From the NCBI GenBank assembly GCA_944389545.1, contig CALXMT010000023.1, positions 1 to 39,570 of the forward strand: 39,570 bases of DNA, given 5' to 3'. This document shows, in pieces, positions 24,800-36,138 of this stretch (position 1 is its first letter; the number at the start of each line of letters is the position of its first letter). The position numbers and the translations under genes were made by a program. Source of the stretch: an uncultured Kiritimatiellota bacterium. Its GTDB lineage: Bacteria; Verrucomicrobiota; Kiritimatiellia; RFP12; DVOR01. The notes under the pieces are model-generated. The model was not told the origin of the DNA, did no database searches, and worked only from the letters and a program-made list of their open reading frames with translations.

Positions 24800-27505
24800 A
24801 TGCCCAAGCATATCGATTGGCTGTGGGAGCAACTCGAGGACTATCCCGGAAGTAAGAAGCGCATCCGCATAACCGGGGCGAAACAAGAGCTGACCGGGCA
24901 CATCGTCTTCCCCGCCTGGCTCAACGGTCTGCCCGTGACGGACATCGGCGACCGTTCCTTCATGAATCAACGGAAGCTCACCGCCGTCACCCTGCCGGAG
25001 GGAGTCGTGCGCATCCATCCGGCTGCCTTCGACCGATGCACCGCGTTGCGAAAGGTTAAATTCCCTTCCACATTGCGGCGACTGGACACCAGTGCATTCC
25101 GTGGATGCTCGGCCCTGCAGGAAGCGGACATCCGCCACGTGGACGAGCTCTTCGGGGAGACCTTCCTCGATTGTGTTTCCTTGCGGCGTGTCCGTCTGTC
25201 GGATCGCCTCACCAAAATCTCCGCACGCACCTTCAAGGGATGCCACGCCCTGGCCGAGATCAACCTCCCGCCGCGCTTGACTCAGATTTATGACGACGCC
25301 TTCGATGAGTGCCACGCGCTCCCAATGGCGTTGCGGGAGCCGCTTGCCACCCTGGGCGCGAGCCTGCGTGGTTCCTGCGTGGGGCGGTGGCGCGACCGCA
25401 AACAACGCATCGTCTGGCAGTATCTCATCCGCGACGGGAAGGTCTGGCTCGGCGGAGGAACCGAGGACACGCCGGCAATCCTTGGTTCGGACAGTCCGGA
25501 CTCCGTGACCTTACCAAAGACAATCGAGAATCTCCCCGTTGTCGGCCTCTCGGACTACGCCTTCCTGAATTGCACCTCCATCGAGTCACTCCATGGCTCG
25601 CGGCCCTTGCACAGTATCGGCGAGGCCGTCTTCAAGGGCTGTGTCAGGCTCTGTTCTATCTGCTTGGAACTCGATGCGTGCGACTTCATAGAGCGCGACA
25701 GGGTGCCCCACTGGGGACTCTATTCCGCAAGCGCATCGTTTGAGGGTTGCCAAGCATTGGAACTCGTCTTTTTAAAGGGGACAGGAAACACCAGTCTCTC
25801 TTTCACCGGTTGCGAAAACCTGCTCGCGGTCATCCTGCCACAGGGTGCGCACACGTTGCCAAGCCACGCCTACAGCGGTTGCAAGAATCTGCTCGCGATT
25901 AAGCTCAACGCCACCTCCTGCACCCTTGGCCCATGTGTCTTCGATGGTTGCATCAAGTTTAGGGACATTCAATTCCCAGACAACATGACATCGCTCCCCG
26001 CGGGGACCTTCGATGGATGCCGCTCTCTCACGCAACTCGCGTTGCCGACGCAATTGGAAGAAATCGGTGATAGCGCCTTCAAGGATTGTGTGTCCTTGGA
26101 GAAAATCGTGCTTCCGCCCAACCTCCGTAGCATCGGCCGGGAAGCCTTCAAGGGGAGTGCACTCCGCCGTATCAAGTTACCGGACACGCTTGAGGAACTC
26201 GGCGACGGCGCCTTCGCAAAGACCAAACTCACACGGATCACCTTGCCCAACCTCCGTGGCCCGCGTCCGACAGCCCTGCCGGCAAATCTGTTCAAGGACT
26301 GCGAAACGCTTCGATTCGTTGACCTCCCCTCAGACGCCATCGCCATCGGGAACGGATGTTTCGCAAACTGCCGCCAACTCAGCCGTATCAAGTTGCCGCC
26401 GACGCTCCAGACAATCGGGGACGAAGCCTTCTTCTTCTGTGAGCGTCTTCCCGCACTCCCGTTGCCAAAGACGCTCGGCCGCATCGGGAACCGAGCCTTC
26501 GCCTATTGCGTCCGCCTGCGCCACCCTCGGATTCCGAAAGGGTGTACCGTTGAGGACGAGGTCTTCCTTGGCCATGGCCTAGCCTACCGCTACGATTACG
26601 TAACAAACCTGTACTGGCTCTGCGAGACCCTGCCAGACGGTTCTTTGCGCCTGGGCGGCGGTATCCGTGAGGCCCCCGCCCTTCCGCCTGCGACCACCGG
26701 CGCCATCAAGATCCCCCTCGCCTTGGAGGGCCATCCGGTCTCCGCCCTCGCACCCTACGCCTTTTCCGGCGTGGCGCTTACCTCGATCACCCTCCCGACC
26801 CCGCTCGCCTGCGGTGAAGGCCTCTTCGAAAATTGCCCCGCGTTGCGTAAGGTTACGCTCCCGGACGGCATGTCCGTCCTCCCGCCGAGTACCTTCACCG
26901 GGTGCGCCAAGCTCCGCGCCGTCCGCCTTCCCGCCGATCTGCGTATCATCGGTAAAGAGGCGTTTGCGTGGGCCGGCATACGCACACTTGAGCTTCCGGA
27001 GACGGTGCGTACAATCGGGCGTATGGCCTTCCGTCACTCTGGATTGGTGGAAATTCGGATTCCACCGCGCGTCACCTGCATCCGTCATGGGACCTTCGGC
27101 GACTGCCATCGGCTTCGCCGGATAGCCCTGTCGCCCGGGCTTATTGCCATCGGCGATTACGTCTTCTATCGATGCCAAAGTCTGCGCGAGGTAAACTTCC
27201 CAGATTCCCTCAGAGGCATCGGACATTGTGCATTCTTGGGGTGCAAACACTTCCAGTTGCCGCCCCTCCCACCCAACCTGACCGTCCTCAAGAGCGCGGC
27301 CCTTGGCTCCTGTATAACTGGCGGCCAGGTCGACATCCCCGCTTCCGTTAGGGAACTTCCGGACAATCTCTTCGATGGTTGCCAAGACCTCCGCATTCTC
27401 AACGTCGCAAGCCGATTAACCAAAATCTCTCCCCTCGTCCTCCCCTACGGCAGCGCTGCGCGCATCTTCGTCGCCGGCCGGGAAATCTACCTCGCCAAAC
27501 CCTAG
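24800..27505 (+). CDS. BspA-type leucine-rich repeat protein (LRR_5)
   Basis: The product is 901 aa. The ATG at 24800, 6 nt after the esterase stop, has AAGGAG upstream. Repeats of ~23 residues of the type F-x2-C-x2-L-x2-I-x-LP-x2-L-x2-IG-x2-AF run through nearly the whole chain, as in treponemal/Bacteroides BspA proteins. Three larger modules are visible, each opened by a G-V-L-PV type header: near residue 30 (HIVFPAWLNGLPVTDIGDRS), ~210 (GKVWLGGGTEDTPAILGSD) and ~615 (GSLRLGGGIREAPALPPATT). Unlike most relatives there is no signal peptide or anchor; MPKHIDWLWEQLEDYPGSKK looks cytoplasmic. Such repeats bind proteins. GC content is somewhat lower than in the neighbours. Confidence 0.85.
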   Translation: MPKHIDWLWEQLEDYPGSKKRIRITGAKQELTGHIVFPAWLNGLPVTDIGDRSFMNQRKLTAVTLPEGVVRIHPAAFDRCTALRKVKFPSTLRRLDTSAFRGCSALQEADIRHVDELFGETFLDCVSLRRVRLSDRLTKISARTFKGCHALAEINLPPRLTQIYDDAFDECHALPMALREPLATLGASLRGSCVGRWRDRKQRIVWQYLIRDGKVWLGGGTEDTPAILGSDSPDSVTLPKTIENLPVVGLSDYAFLNCTSIESLHGSRPLHSIGEAVFKGCVRLCSICLELDACDFIERDRVPHWGLYSASASFEGCQALELVFLKGTGNTSLSFTGCENLLAVILPQGAHTLPSHAYSGCKNLLAIKLNATSCTLGPCVFDGCIKFRDIQFPDNMTSLPAGTFDGCRSLTQLALPTQLEEIGDSAFKDCVSLEKIVLPPNLRSIGREAFKGSALRRIKLPDTLEELGDGAFAKTKLTRITLPNLRGPRPTALPANLFKDCETLRFVDLPSDAIAIGNGCFANCRQLSRIKLPPTLQTIGDEAFFFCERLPALPLPKTLGRIGNRAFAYCVRLRHPRIPKGCTVEDEVFLGHGLAYRYDYVTNLYWLCETLPDGSLRLGGGIREAPALPPATTGAIKIPLALEGHPVSALAPYAFSGVALTSITLPTPLACGEGLFENCPALRKVTLPDGMSVLPPSTFTGCAKLRAVRLPADLRIIGKEAFAWAGIRTLELPETVRTIGRMAFRHSGLVEIRIPPRVTCIRHGTFGDCHRLRRIALSPGLIAIGDYVFYRCQSLREVNFPDSLRGIGHCAFLGCKHFQLPPLPPNLTVLKSAALGSCITGGQVDIPASVRELPDNLFDGCQDLRILNVASRLTKISPLVLPYGSAARIFVAGREIYLAKP

Positions 27506-27533
27506 CTAAAAGGGCGAGCGAGAAAAGGGCCGC

Positions 27534-27650
27534 TCAAGCCAGGCGAATGGAGAGTTTGGCGAGCCAGTCTTTCGGATTGGCGGGGCAACCCTTATCCTCC
27601 AAATATTCCTCGTAAGCATCTCCAATAAGAGTCTCACCACGCGCACGAAA
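27534..27650 (-). pseudogene. Possible minus-strand 3' gene remnant
   Basis: On the minus strand a coherent peptide, RGETLIGDAYEEYLEDKGCP then ANPKDWLAKLSIRLA, runs to a stop at 27534-27536. Its amino-acid mix looks like a real protein end, but no start or upstream part remains. It overlaps the plus-strand ABC fragment. The family was not recognised, and a chance reading cannot be excluded. Confidence 0.35.
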
Positions 27651-27787
27651 TCGTCCACACCACCATCCGCGATGCCGACCTCATCCTCTACATGGAGAAA
27701 GGCGACATCACGGAAAAAGGCACCCACGAGGAACTCCTCCACCAAGGCGGCGCCTACTCCACCCTCTACGCCAGCCAATTCGCTTGA
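27629..27787 (+). pseudogene. 3' remnant of an ABC exporter (MsbA-like) gene
   Basis: An in-frame stretch ends ..TTIRDADLILYMEKGDITEK, GTHEELLHQGGAYSTLYASQ, FA-stop. This is the well-known end of exporter-type ABC ATPases, where the switch His region AHR-LSTIRDAD is followed by the D-loop-distal G-I-V-E-x-GTHEELL and YA-x-LY. Here the switch region reads AHEIVHTTIRDAD and is interrupted upstream by a stop at 27626-27628. The Walker A, signature and membrane parts are absent. It is a non-functional fragment of roughly 50 codons, left by deletion or recombination next to repeat family D. Confidence 0.8.
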
Positions 27788-27841
27788 CAGCCTGTCTCTT
27801 TTCCCGAACCGCAGAAGTGCGGCTTCTAAGAGAAATCAGAT

Positions 27842-27929
27842 GCGCGAGGGATGGGCACGGCAGTGAGGCCCGCAGGACCGAACGGTGAAGTGCCCAGCCC
27901 CTTGCGTTCCTTCGTGTCTTCGTGGAAAA
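27842..27929 (-). repeat. Family D element, copy 2 (inverted)
   Basis: Reverse-complemented, it shows TTTTCCACGAAGACACGAAG, CTTCACCGTTCGG, GCCTCACTGCCGTGCCCAT and CCCTCGCGC, matching 16401-16500 block for block. It lies next to the 3' end of the AAA gene. Confidence 0.7.
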
Positions 27930-27935
27930 AGGCTC

Positions 27936-29519
27936 TCAGCGTACGGTCTCGATGGCGGTGTCGAGGAGCTGATGGGTCTTGAGATCGAAGACCAGGCCGA
28001 TGCGGTGAAGCGTCTGGGCGGAGGCAAGATAGGGCAGATCACAACGGCTGTCGCGGATTTGCGCAAGGGCCTCCTCGGCCGAGCCATCGAACTTGAGCGC
28101 AAAGAGATAGACGTTGGCACGCCATCGAGCGACAAGAAAAGCGGGGTCTTGCGGCTGGGCATCTTCAATGACGACCTCAAAGCAGAGGTTACGCAAACAG
28201 GCGATGAGAAGATTCCGGTAAGCGACCGGGGGCATACATCTGCCCTGGAGCCGGGGACTCAGCGCAGTCTCATAAAAGTATTGAAAACGGGAAAGGAACG
28301 AGGATTGATTGTCATCCAGGAATGCACTCCGCGCCTGGCAATACCAGAAGTCATCCCCACCTGTCGTGAGGCGATCGACCAGAAGATAGCTAAGATCTCT
28401 GAGAGTCGCCCTGTTGGTGGCGCCAAGGGTGTAGGTGGCGGTGGCGGGGTCGTAATCCTTGATGGTGAGGTAACCGGCCAAATAGAAGACGGTCGCAAGA
28501 TTGAGCTCGTCAAGATTGGGCCAGACAAACTCAGATTCAGAGACGGTAACGTGATTATAATCGCATTCCAAAAGGCGTTCCGGCGCGCGTTTCCCTTCGC
28601 GCTTCAACGTGTACATGAGGAGCGAGATATGGCCAATCCTCGGCCAGAGCTCTCCGTACACGCCACCGCATTCAGAGAGTTCCTTGGCAATGACCAGGGG
28701 GTTGTAAACCATTTCGGCATCATGCGAAAAACGGTAACCACCATACCACTGGCGAAGGGTTTCCCGATAATCGCTGTAGGTCATCCCCGTTTTCTGGGCG
28801 CGTGCGCGAAGGCCTTCATCGAAATAGGCCGTCAGTTCGTCTTCTGTGTAACCGAGGAGCGTGGCGACCTGGGGGGCAAAAGTAAGGTCTATGAGGGCAG
28901 GAAAGTCGAGAAGTGGGGCGCGCTCGGTGGTACCGGTCAACATCAAGAAGCGGATATCATCGAGACAACCCTTGATTTCCCCATAGAAAGCGGCCAATTG
29001 GTCGCGGATAGCCGTAGCCTTGGAGGCATCTTCCATCACACGGCTGATCGGGGCATCGTATTCATCGACAAGAACAACGACAGACTTGCCGGCGCGAGCC
29101 GCGAGCGTACGAATGGCGTTAACGACATTGGCCCCAGGTGTGGACTCGGGATTATAGTCGAGTTCCTGCTCGCGAAAAGCCCACCTCACGGCTTCACGAA
29201 ACCCTTGTTCAAATGCTTCCGGAGAATAAGACGGTACGGTAAAGAAGTTGAGACACAAAACGGGATACTCCACCCAATCATAGTCCATCTTGTCGATGGC
29301 CAAACCCTTGAAAAGGTCACGACGCCCCTGAAAGAGACACTTCAGCGTCGTAAGCATCACAGATTTGCCGAAACAACGTGGGCGGGAGAGAAAGAAACAT
29401 TTGTCGTTTGGGTTACGGACGAGCGGATACAACATCGCCGTCTTGTCCACGTAAAGCGTACCTTTAGTGCGTATTCCGCAGAAATCATAGGCATTCAATG
29501 CGATTGGCTGCATCTTCAT
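27936..29519 (-). CDS. AAA-ATPase_like / PDDEXK_9 family protein
   Basis: The product is 527 aa. The ATG at 29519 has AAAAGGAG upstream. The N-terminus follows the AAA-ATPase_like family (PF09820): YVDKTAMLYPLV, then Walker A-like SRPRCFGKSVMLTTLKCLF (Lys52, Ser53), and Walker B-like VVVLVDEYDAPISRVMED. The C-terminus occupies the place of the PDDEXK_9 nuclease domain (PF08011): YLFALKFDGSAEEALAQI with IGLVFDLKTHQ after it. The usual GRxD and ExK catalytic residues are not seen; ALK stands where EFK is expected, so nuclease activity is doubtful. The family is abundant in gut Bacteroidota and some PVC bacteria; its role is not established. GC content is lower than in the neighbours, suggesting later acquisition. 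Confidence 0.88.
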   Translation of the reverse strand: MKMQPIALNAYDFCGIRTKGTLYVDKTAMLYPLVRNPNDKCFFLSRPRCFGKSVMLTTLKCLFQGRRDLFKGLAIDKMDYDWVEYPVLCLNFFTVPSYSPEAFEQGFREAVRWAFREQELDYNPESTPGANVVNAIRTLAARAGKSVVVLVDEYDAPISRVMEDASKATAIRDQLAAFYGEIKGCLDDIRFLMLTGTTERAPLLDFPALIDLTFAPQVATLLGYTEDELTAYFDEGLRARAQKTGMTYSDYRETLRQWYGGYRFSHDAEMVYNPLVIAKELSECGGVYGELWPRIGHISLLMYTLKREGKRAPERLLECDYNHVTVSESEFVWPNLDELNLATVFYLAGYLTIKDYDPATATYTLGATNRATLRDLSYLLVDRLTTGGDDFWYCQARSAFLDDNQSSFLSRFQYFYETALSPRLQGRCMPPVAYRNLLIACLRNLCFEVVIEDAQPQDPAFLVARWRANVYLFALKFDGSAEEALAQIRDSRCDLPYLASAQTLHRIGLVFDLKTHQLLDTAIETVR

Positions 29520-29534
29520 CTCCTTTTACCTTAT

Positions 29535-29543
29535 AGTATAACA
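29535..29543 (-). promoter_or_regulatory. Extended -10 element of the AAA gene (TGT-TATACT)
   Basis: On the minus strand TGTTATACT lies 15 nt upstream of the ATG, with AAAAGGAG between. It fits the TGN-TAnnnT form found at other starts in this window. Confidence 0.5.
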
Positions 29544-29722
29544 TAATCCCCTACCCCCTCGAAATCCCCTCATTTCTTACCACCCGCCGAAGGCGCTCAC
29601 TCACCATAAGCATACCCTTCCAAACAAAGCCCAAAAGGACTTCTCACGGCCTTTTCCCGTCCGACTAAAACCACGCCTCCGCCCTTCCCGTGCGACCACT
29701 CGCCGCGTGGGATGGGCGTTTT

Positions 29723-29731
29723 TGCTATTAT
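29723..29731 (+). promoter_or_regulatory. Extended -10 element of the acyltransferase gene (TGC-TATTAT)
   Basis: TGCTATTAT fits the common form. A start near 29738 would give a leader of ~190 nt, unusually long for this window and almost entirely made of inverted repeats. Confidence 0.45.
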
Positions 29732-29760
29732 GAATGGCACGCGGCGGGTGAGCCGTCGTA

Positions 29761-29925
29761 AACTTGCGCTTTGCGCAAACAAGTTGTTCCCAACGAAACC
29801 TAGGAAATTTCATCCGTGAACGACGTGTTTGGCGAGGCGTGCCGTTTTGGCACGCTTTCTTCACGTATTCACGGATGGGCACATTCCTAGGGCCTCGTTG
29901 GGAGTACGTCAAGAAAGCGTGTTTT
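29761..29925 (+). promoter_or_regulatory. Structured leader with two mutually exclusive stems
   Basis: Stem 1 pairs 29789-29820 with 29868-29902 in three blocks (CCCAACGA, CCTAGGAA, CATCCGTGAA) and encloses the hairpin GCGTGCC/GGCACGC (29837-29843 with 29849-29855). Stem 2 pairs 29851-29867 (CACGCTTTCTTCACGTA) with 29905-29921 (TACGTCAAGAAAGCGTG), 16 of 17 positions, ending 4 nt before the ATG at 29926. The stems cross, so only one can form fully. This resembles an attenuator or translational switch. A palindromic mobile element is the alternative reading. Confidence 0.55.
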
Positions 29926-30993
29926 ATGCAATCATCAATCTCTCCCGCCCTCAGCCACAAGCTGGCCAACATGGGCTTTGTCTGTGCCTGCCTGGTGGTC
30001 TTCATCCACCTTCGTCTCTCGACCCCAGAGGCAGTGGAGCCGCCAATCCGATATTTCTTGGGTAATGGGATTTGCCGTATCGCGGTTCCCTTCTTCTTCA
30101 TCGCGTCCGGTTACTTCTTGGCCGGACATACGAATGAGCAGGGTTGGTGGCCACGCGAGTTCGGGAAACGCATCCATACGCTTCTGATTCCCTATCTTTG
30201 TTGGTCCCTCATCGCGGCAGGGGACCTTCTCTTCCGTTACCTCTTGAAGACGCAGTTGCTTGGAATAGCATGGGAACATGAGTCTCCATTTTCGGCCTCT
30301 CAGCTTCTACGGATTTTCGGTTTATACCCATTGGACCACCCCTTACTTGTGCCGCTCTGGTATGTTCGATGCCTTCTCCTCTTTCTGTGCATCACGCCCC
30401 TACTCAATTGGATACTCTCCCGAACGCGCACGCTCGGCTTGATCTGCCTGGCTACATTCTTTTGTCTCGGCGTGACAATCGGAGCACTGCATGCCGCTCC
30501 TGACTCCATGTTGCCTTTTTGGCAAAAGTGCTTTGCTCTTGGTGGACTGTTCTATTTTAGCCTCGGTCTCTTTTTGCGGCACTGGCCGATTCGCTTGGCG
30601 TTACCGAAAGTAGTTGCATGGGCACTCTTGTTTGTCGCCTTTTCCTGTTACACGTTAAGCATGTGGGGCACATGGGCAAATGCATGGTGGACCCCCTATC
30701 CACGATTTATTGCCATTCCTATCGCCCTCTTGGCGGTTTGGCGTCTCATTCCCTCCTGTCCGTGGCCGCGTTGGCTTACAGGGCTCTCCTTCCCTCTCTT
30801 CCTTATCCATTACTTGGTCATCGGACTTTATCAGACTCTTCAAGGTTATCTCCTTCCGCTTTCCACCGCCTTGCCGCCCACACTCAACTATCTGACGCAA
30901 TGGATTGTCGCCACGGGCGTCAGTATACTCTTGGCCCTTGCCATGAGAAGGTGGTTCCCACGAATCTCGGCGGTTCTCTTTGGTGGGCGGTAA
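29926..30993 (+). CDS. Membrane acyltransferase (acyltransferase family 3)
   Basis: The product is 355 aa. The ATG at 29926 (MQSSISPALSHKLANMGFVC) is chosen because the upstream in-frame extension from 29764 only translates the inverted repeats. About ten membrane segments are visible. The family marks are the early CACLVVFIHLR (His in membrane segment 1) and ICRIAVPFFFIASGYFLAGH, equivalent to the VPLFFFLSGYL motif of OafA/NodX-type proteins (PF01757), plus the late FPLFLIHYLVIGLYQTLQGY. These enzymes transfer acyl, often acetyl, groups from a cytoplasmic donor to cell-surface glycans. No sugar-transferase partners are nearby. Third-position GC is lower than in secA. Confidence 0.88.
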   Translation: MQSSISPALSHKLANMGFVCACLVVFIHLRLSTPEAVEPPIRYFLGNGICRIAVPFFFIASGYFLAGHTNEQGWWPREFGKRIHTLLIPYLCWSLIAAGDLLFRYLLKTQLLGIAWEHESPFSASQLLRIFGLYPLDHPLLVPLWYVRCLLLFLCITPLLNWILSRTRTLGLICLATFFCLGVTIGALHAAPDSMLPFWQKCFALGGLFYFSLGLFLRHWPIRLALPKVVAWALLFVAFSCYTLSMWGTWANAWWTPYPRFIAIPIALLAVWRLIPSCPWPRWLTGLSFPLFLIHYLVIGLYQTLQGYLLPLSTALPPTLNYLTQWIVATGVSILLALAMRRWFPRISAVLFGGR

Positions 30994-31108
30994 CGCATAG
31001 GGCTCCGGCACATTCCTCCCTGCCCCCACTCCCTTGTCTTTCGTTTTCGCGTTCTCTCGTCGGCAGTCGTGCCAAATGGCGGAGGGGAAAACGGAGGGCG
31101 GGGAGTTT

Positions 31109-31117
31109 TGGTATACT
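31109..31117 (+). promoter_or_regulatory. Extended -10 element of secA (TGG-TATACT)
   Basis: TGGTATACT lies 27 nt before the ATG at 31145, leaving a short leader with AAGGA as ribosome-binding site. No -35 match is apparent. It probably drives the whole block to 39410. Confidence 0.55.
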
Positions 31118-31144
31118 GAGGACTACATTTGACAAGGATTTGCC

Positions 31145-34353
<3,209 letters not shown>

Positions 34354-34354
<1 letters not shown>

Positions 34355-36135
34355 TGCTCGGACGGGGGCAACGTCTCCCCTTTGACGTGCCCGACGATGG
34401 GTTGGGCGTGGGGCGGCATACGCTCACGCTCCTGGCCGCCATCGCCCTCTCCGTGCTGATTCACTTCGGGATCCTGCTGTTGTGCGCACCGATCCGTTTC
34501 GGCGGAGGGTTGCCGCAACTGCAGGAGGCCCAATCGGCCATGGAGCGGATCCCGCCGTTGCAGGTCTCCCTGGTGCCGAAGACCGCCGCGCCGCCCCCCC
34601 TCGAGCCGGCGGCGCCAGACCCCGCCGCCGCGGCCGGGCAATCCGCGCAGGAAGTCGCCGATCGGGCGGAGTCCGCCCCGACCCAGACGCCGCCGGCGCC
34701 CGCGCTCCCGCAACTCGCCGCGGCGCCCGCCCCGCCCCCGCCCCCCCAAGCGGAGGCGCCGAATGCCTTCACGCCCCCGCCCTTCCCGCTTCCCGATTTC
34801 ACGGGTGCCGTCGACTCCGCGCCCACGCCGCGCTGGTCGCTCGAGGCCGCCCCCGCGCCCGCGCCGACCGCACCCTCCATCGAACGGCTTGTCGCGGAAG
34901 GCTCCGCCGCTTCCCTCTTGGCGCCGCCCCTGCCTCCTGCCGCAGACACCACCGAAACCCCATCCAACCTCCCGGCCTCCCCGCTGCTGCCCCCGGCGCC
35001 ATCGGCCGTGCCCGCGCCCAACGCCGCCGCCCTCAGCACCAGCCGCTTGGCCGAGGTCCTCGCGAAGGAAGACACCGAGGCACCGGTCTTCCGCGACATC
35101 GACGACCGTCTCGCCCTCGCCCTCACCGTGCAGGACAGTCCCGCCGACCCCAACCACCGCTATTTCCGCCTGGACATCCGCCGCAAGGTCGACAGCCCGC
35201 TCCCCATCATGCCCAAAGACGTCCTCCTCATCCAAGACGTCTCCGGCTCCATCGGCGCCGACCGCCTCGCCGCCGCCAAGCGCGTCCTCAAGGCCGCCCT
35301 CGCCAACACCCTCCGCCAGGGCGACCGCTTCATCGTCTTCGCCTTCCGCCACAACACCCTCACCCCCTCCGGCGACTGGCGCCCCTACAACGCCGACTCC
35401 AAGGCCTACGCCGAGGGCTTCATCGACTCCCTCCGCGCCATCGGCAACACCGACATCCTCAACCTCCTGCAGGACATCCTCACCCTCCCCACCGACCCCA
35501 AGCGCCCCCTCATCGCCGTCCTCGTCTCCGACGGCGACCCCACCGTGGGCGACACCCGCACCGCCCACATCATCAGCGAGTTCTCCGGCAAGAACGATGG
35601 CCGCATCGCCATCTACGCCTTCGGCACCGGCTCCGCCGGCAAGCGCACCTCCCACTACGATCCCTACTTCCTCGACCTCCTCAGCTACGCCAACCGCGGC
35701 GAGAACGTCACCGCCTCCGGCAACGTCGCCACGCTCGCCGATGAGCTCACCCCGGTCTTCGACTCCATCCGCCACCCCGTCCTCAAAGACCCCATCCTGA
35801 CCTTCGACTCCTCCAGCGGCGGGGAGATTCACCCGCGCCACCTCACCCACCTCTTCGCCGATCGCCCGCTCATCGTCTATGGCCGCGTTCCCAAGCGCGC
35901 CAAGACCGTCACCTGCCAGCTCCGCGGCCAGGCCGCCAACGACGCCTACGACGCCGTCTTCACCTTCGACCTCTCCGCCGCGCCGCAAGCCACCGGCGAC
36001 CTCCGCGCCAACTGGGCCCGCCGCGCGCTCTTCGACCTCCTCGTCGAATACGAGACCAACCCCTCCGACGCGCTCCTCCGCCGCATCGGCGAATTTGCCC
36101 GCGCGCACGGTCTCCCCAACCCTTACCACCGCTGA
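34354..36135 (+). CDS. Membrane-anchored VWA-domain protein
   Basis: The product is 593 aa. The ATG shares its A with the secA stop (TGATG), a re-initiation arrangement. One membrane segment (~23-45, LTLLAAIALSVLIHFGILLL) is followed by a ~200-residue Pro/Ala-rich linker and a von Willebrand A domain (~285-470). Its MIDAS metal site is complete: Asp295-x-Ser297-x-Ser299 (DVSGS), Thr366 (GNTDI) and Asp393 (VSDGD). The last ~110 residues are beta-rich and end in a helical RRALFDLLVEYETNPSDA and GLPNPY, the pattern seen in VIT/inter-alpha-inhibitor-type VWA proteins; a VIT domain itself was not found. It should face the periplasm and bind protein partners. Coupling to secA suggests an envelope role. 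Confidence 0.85.
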
Positions 36136-36138
36136 CCC

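Noticed and set aside
29764-29925. Upstream start for the acyltransferase
   Set aside because: The extra ~54 residues derive from inverted repeats that are open on both strands, and they would place a charged tail before the first membrane segment.
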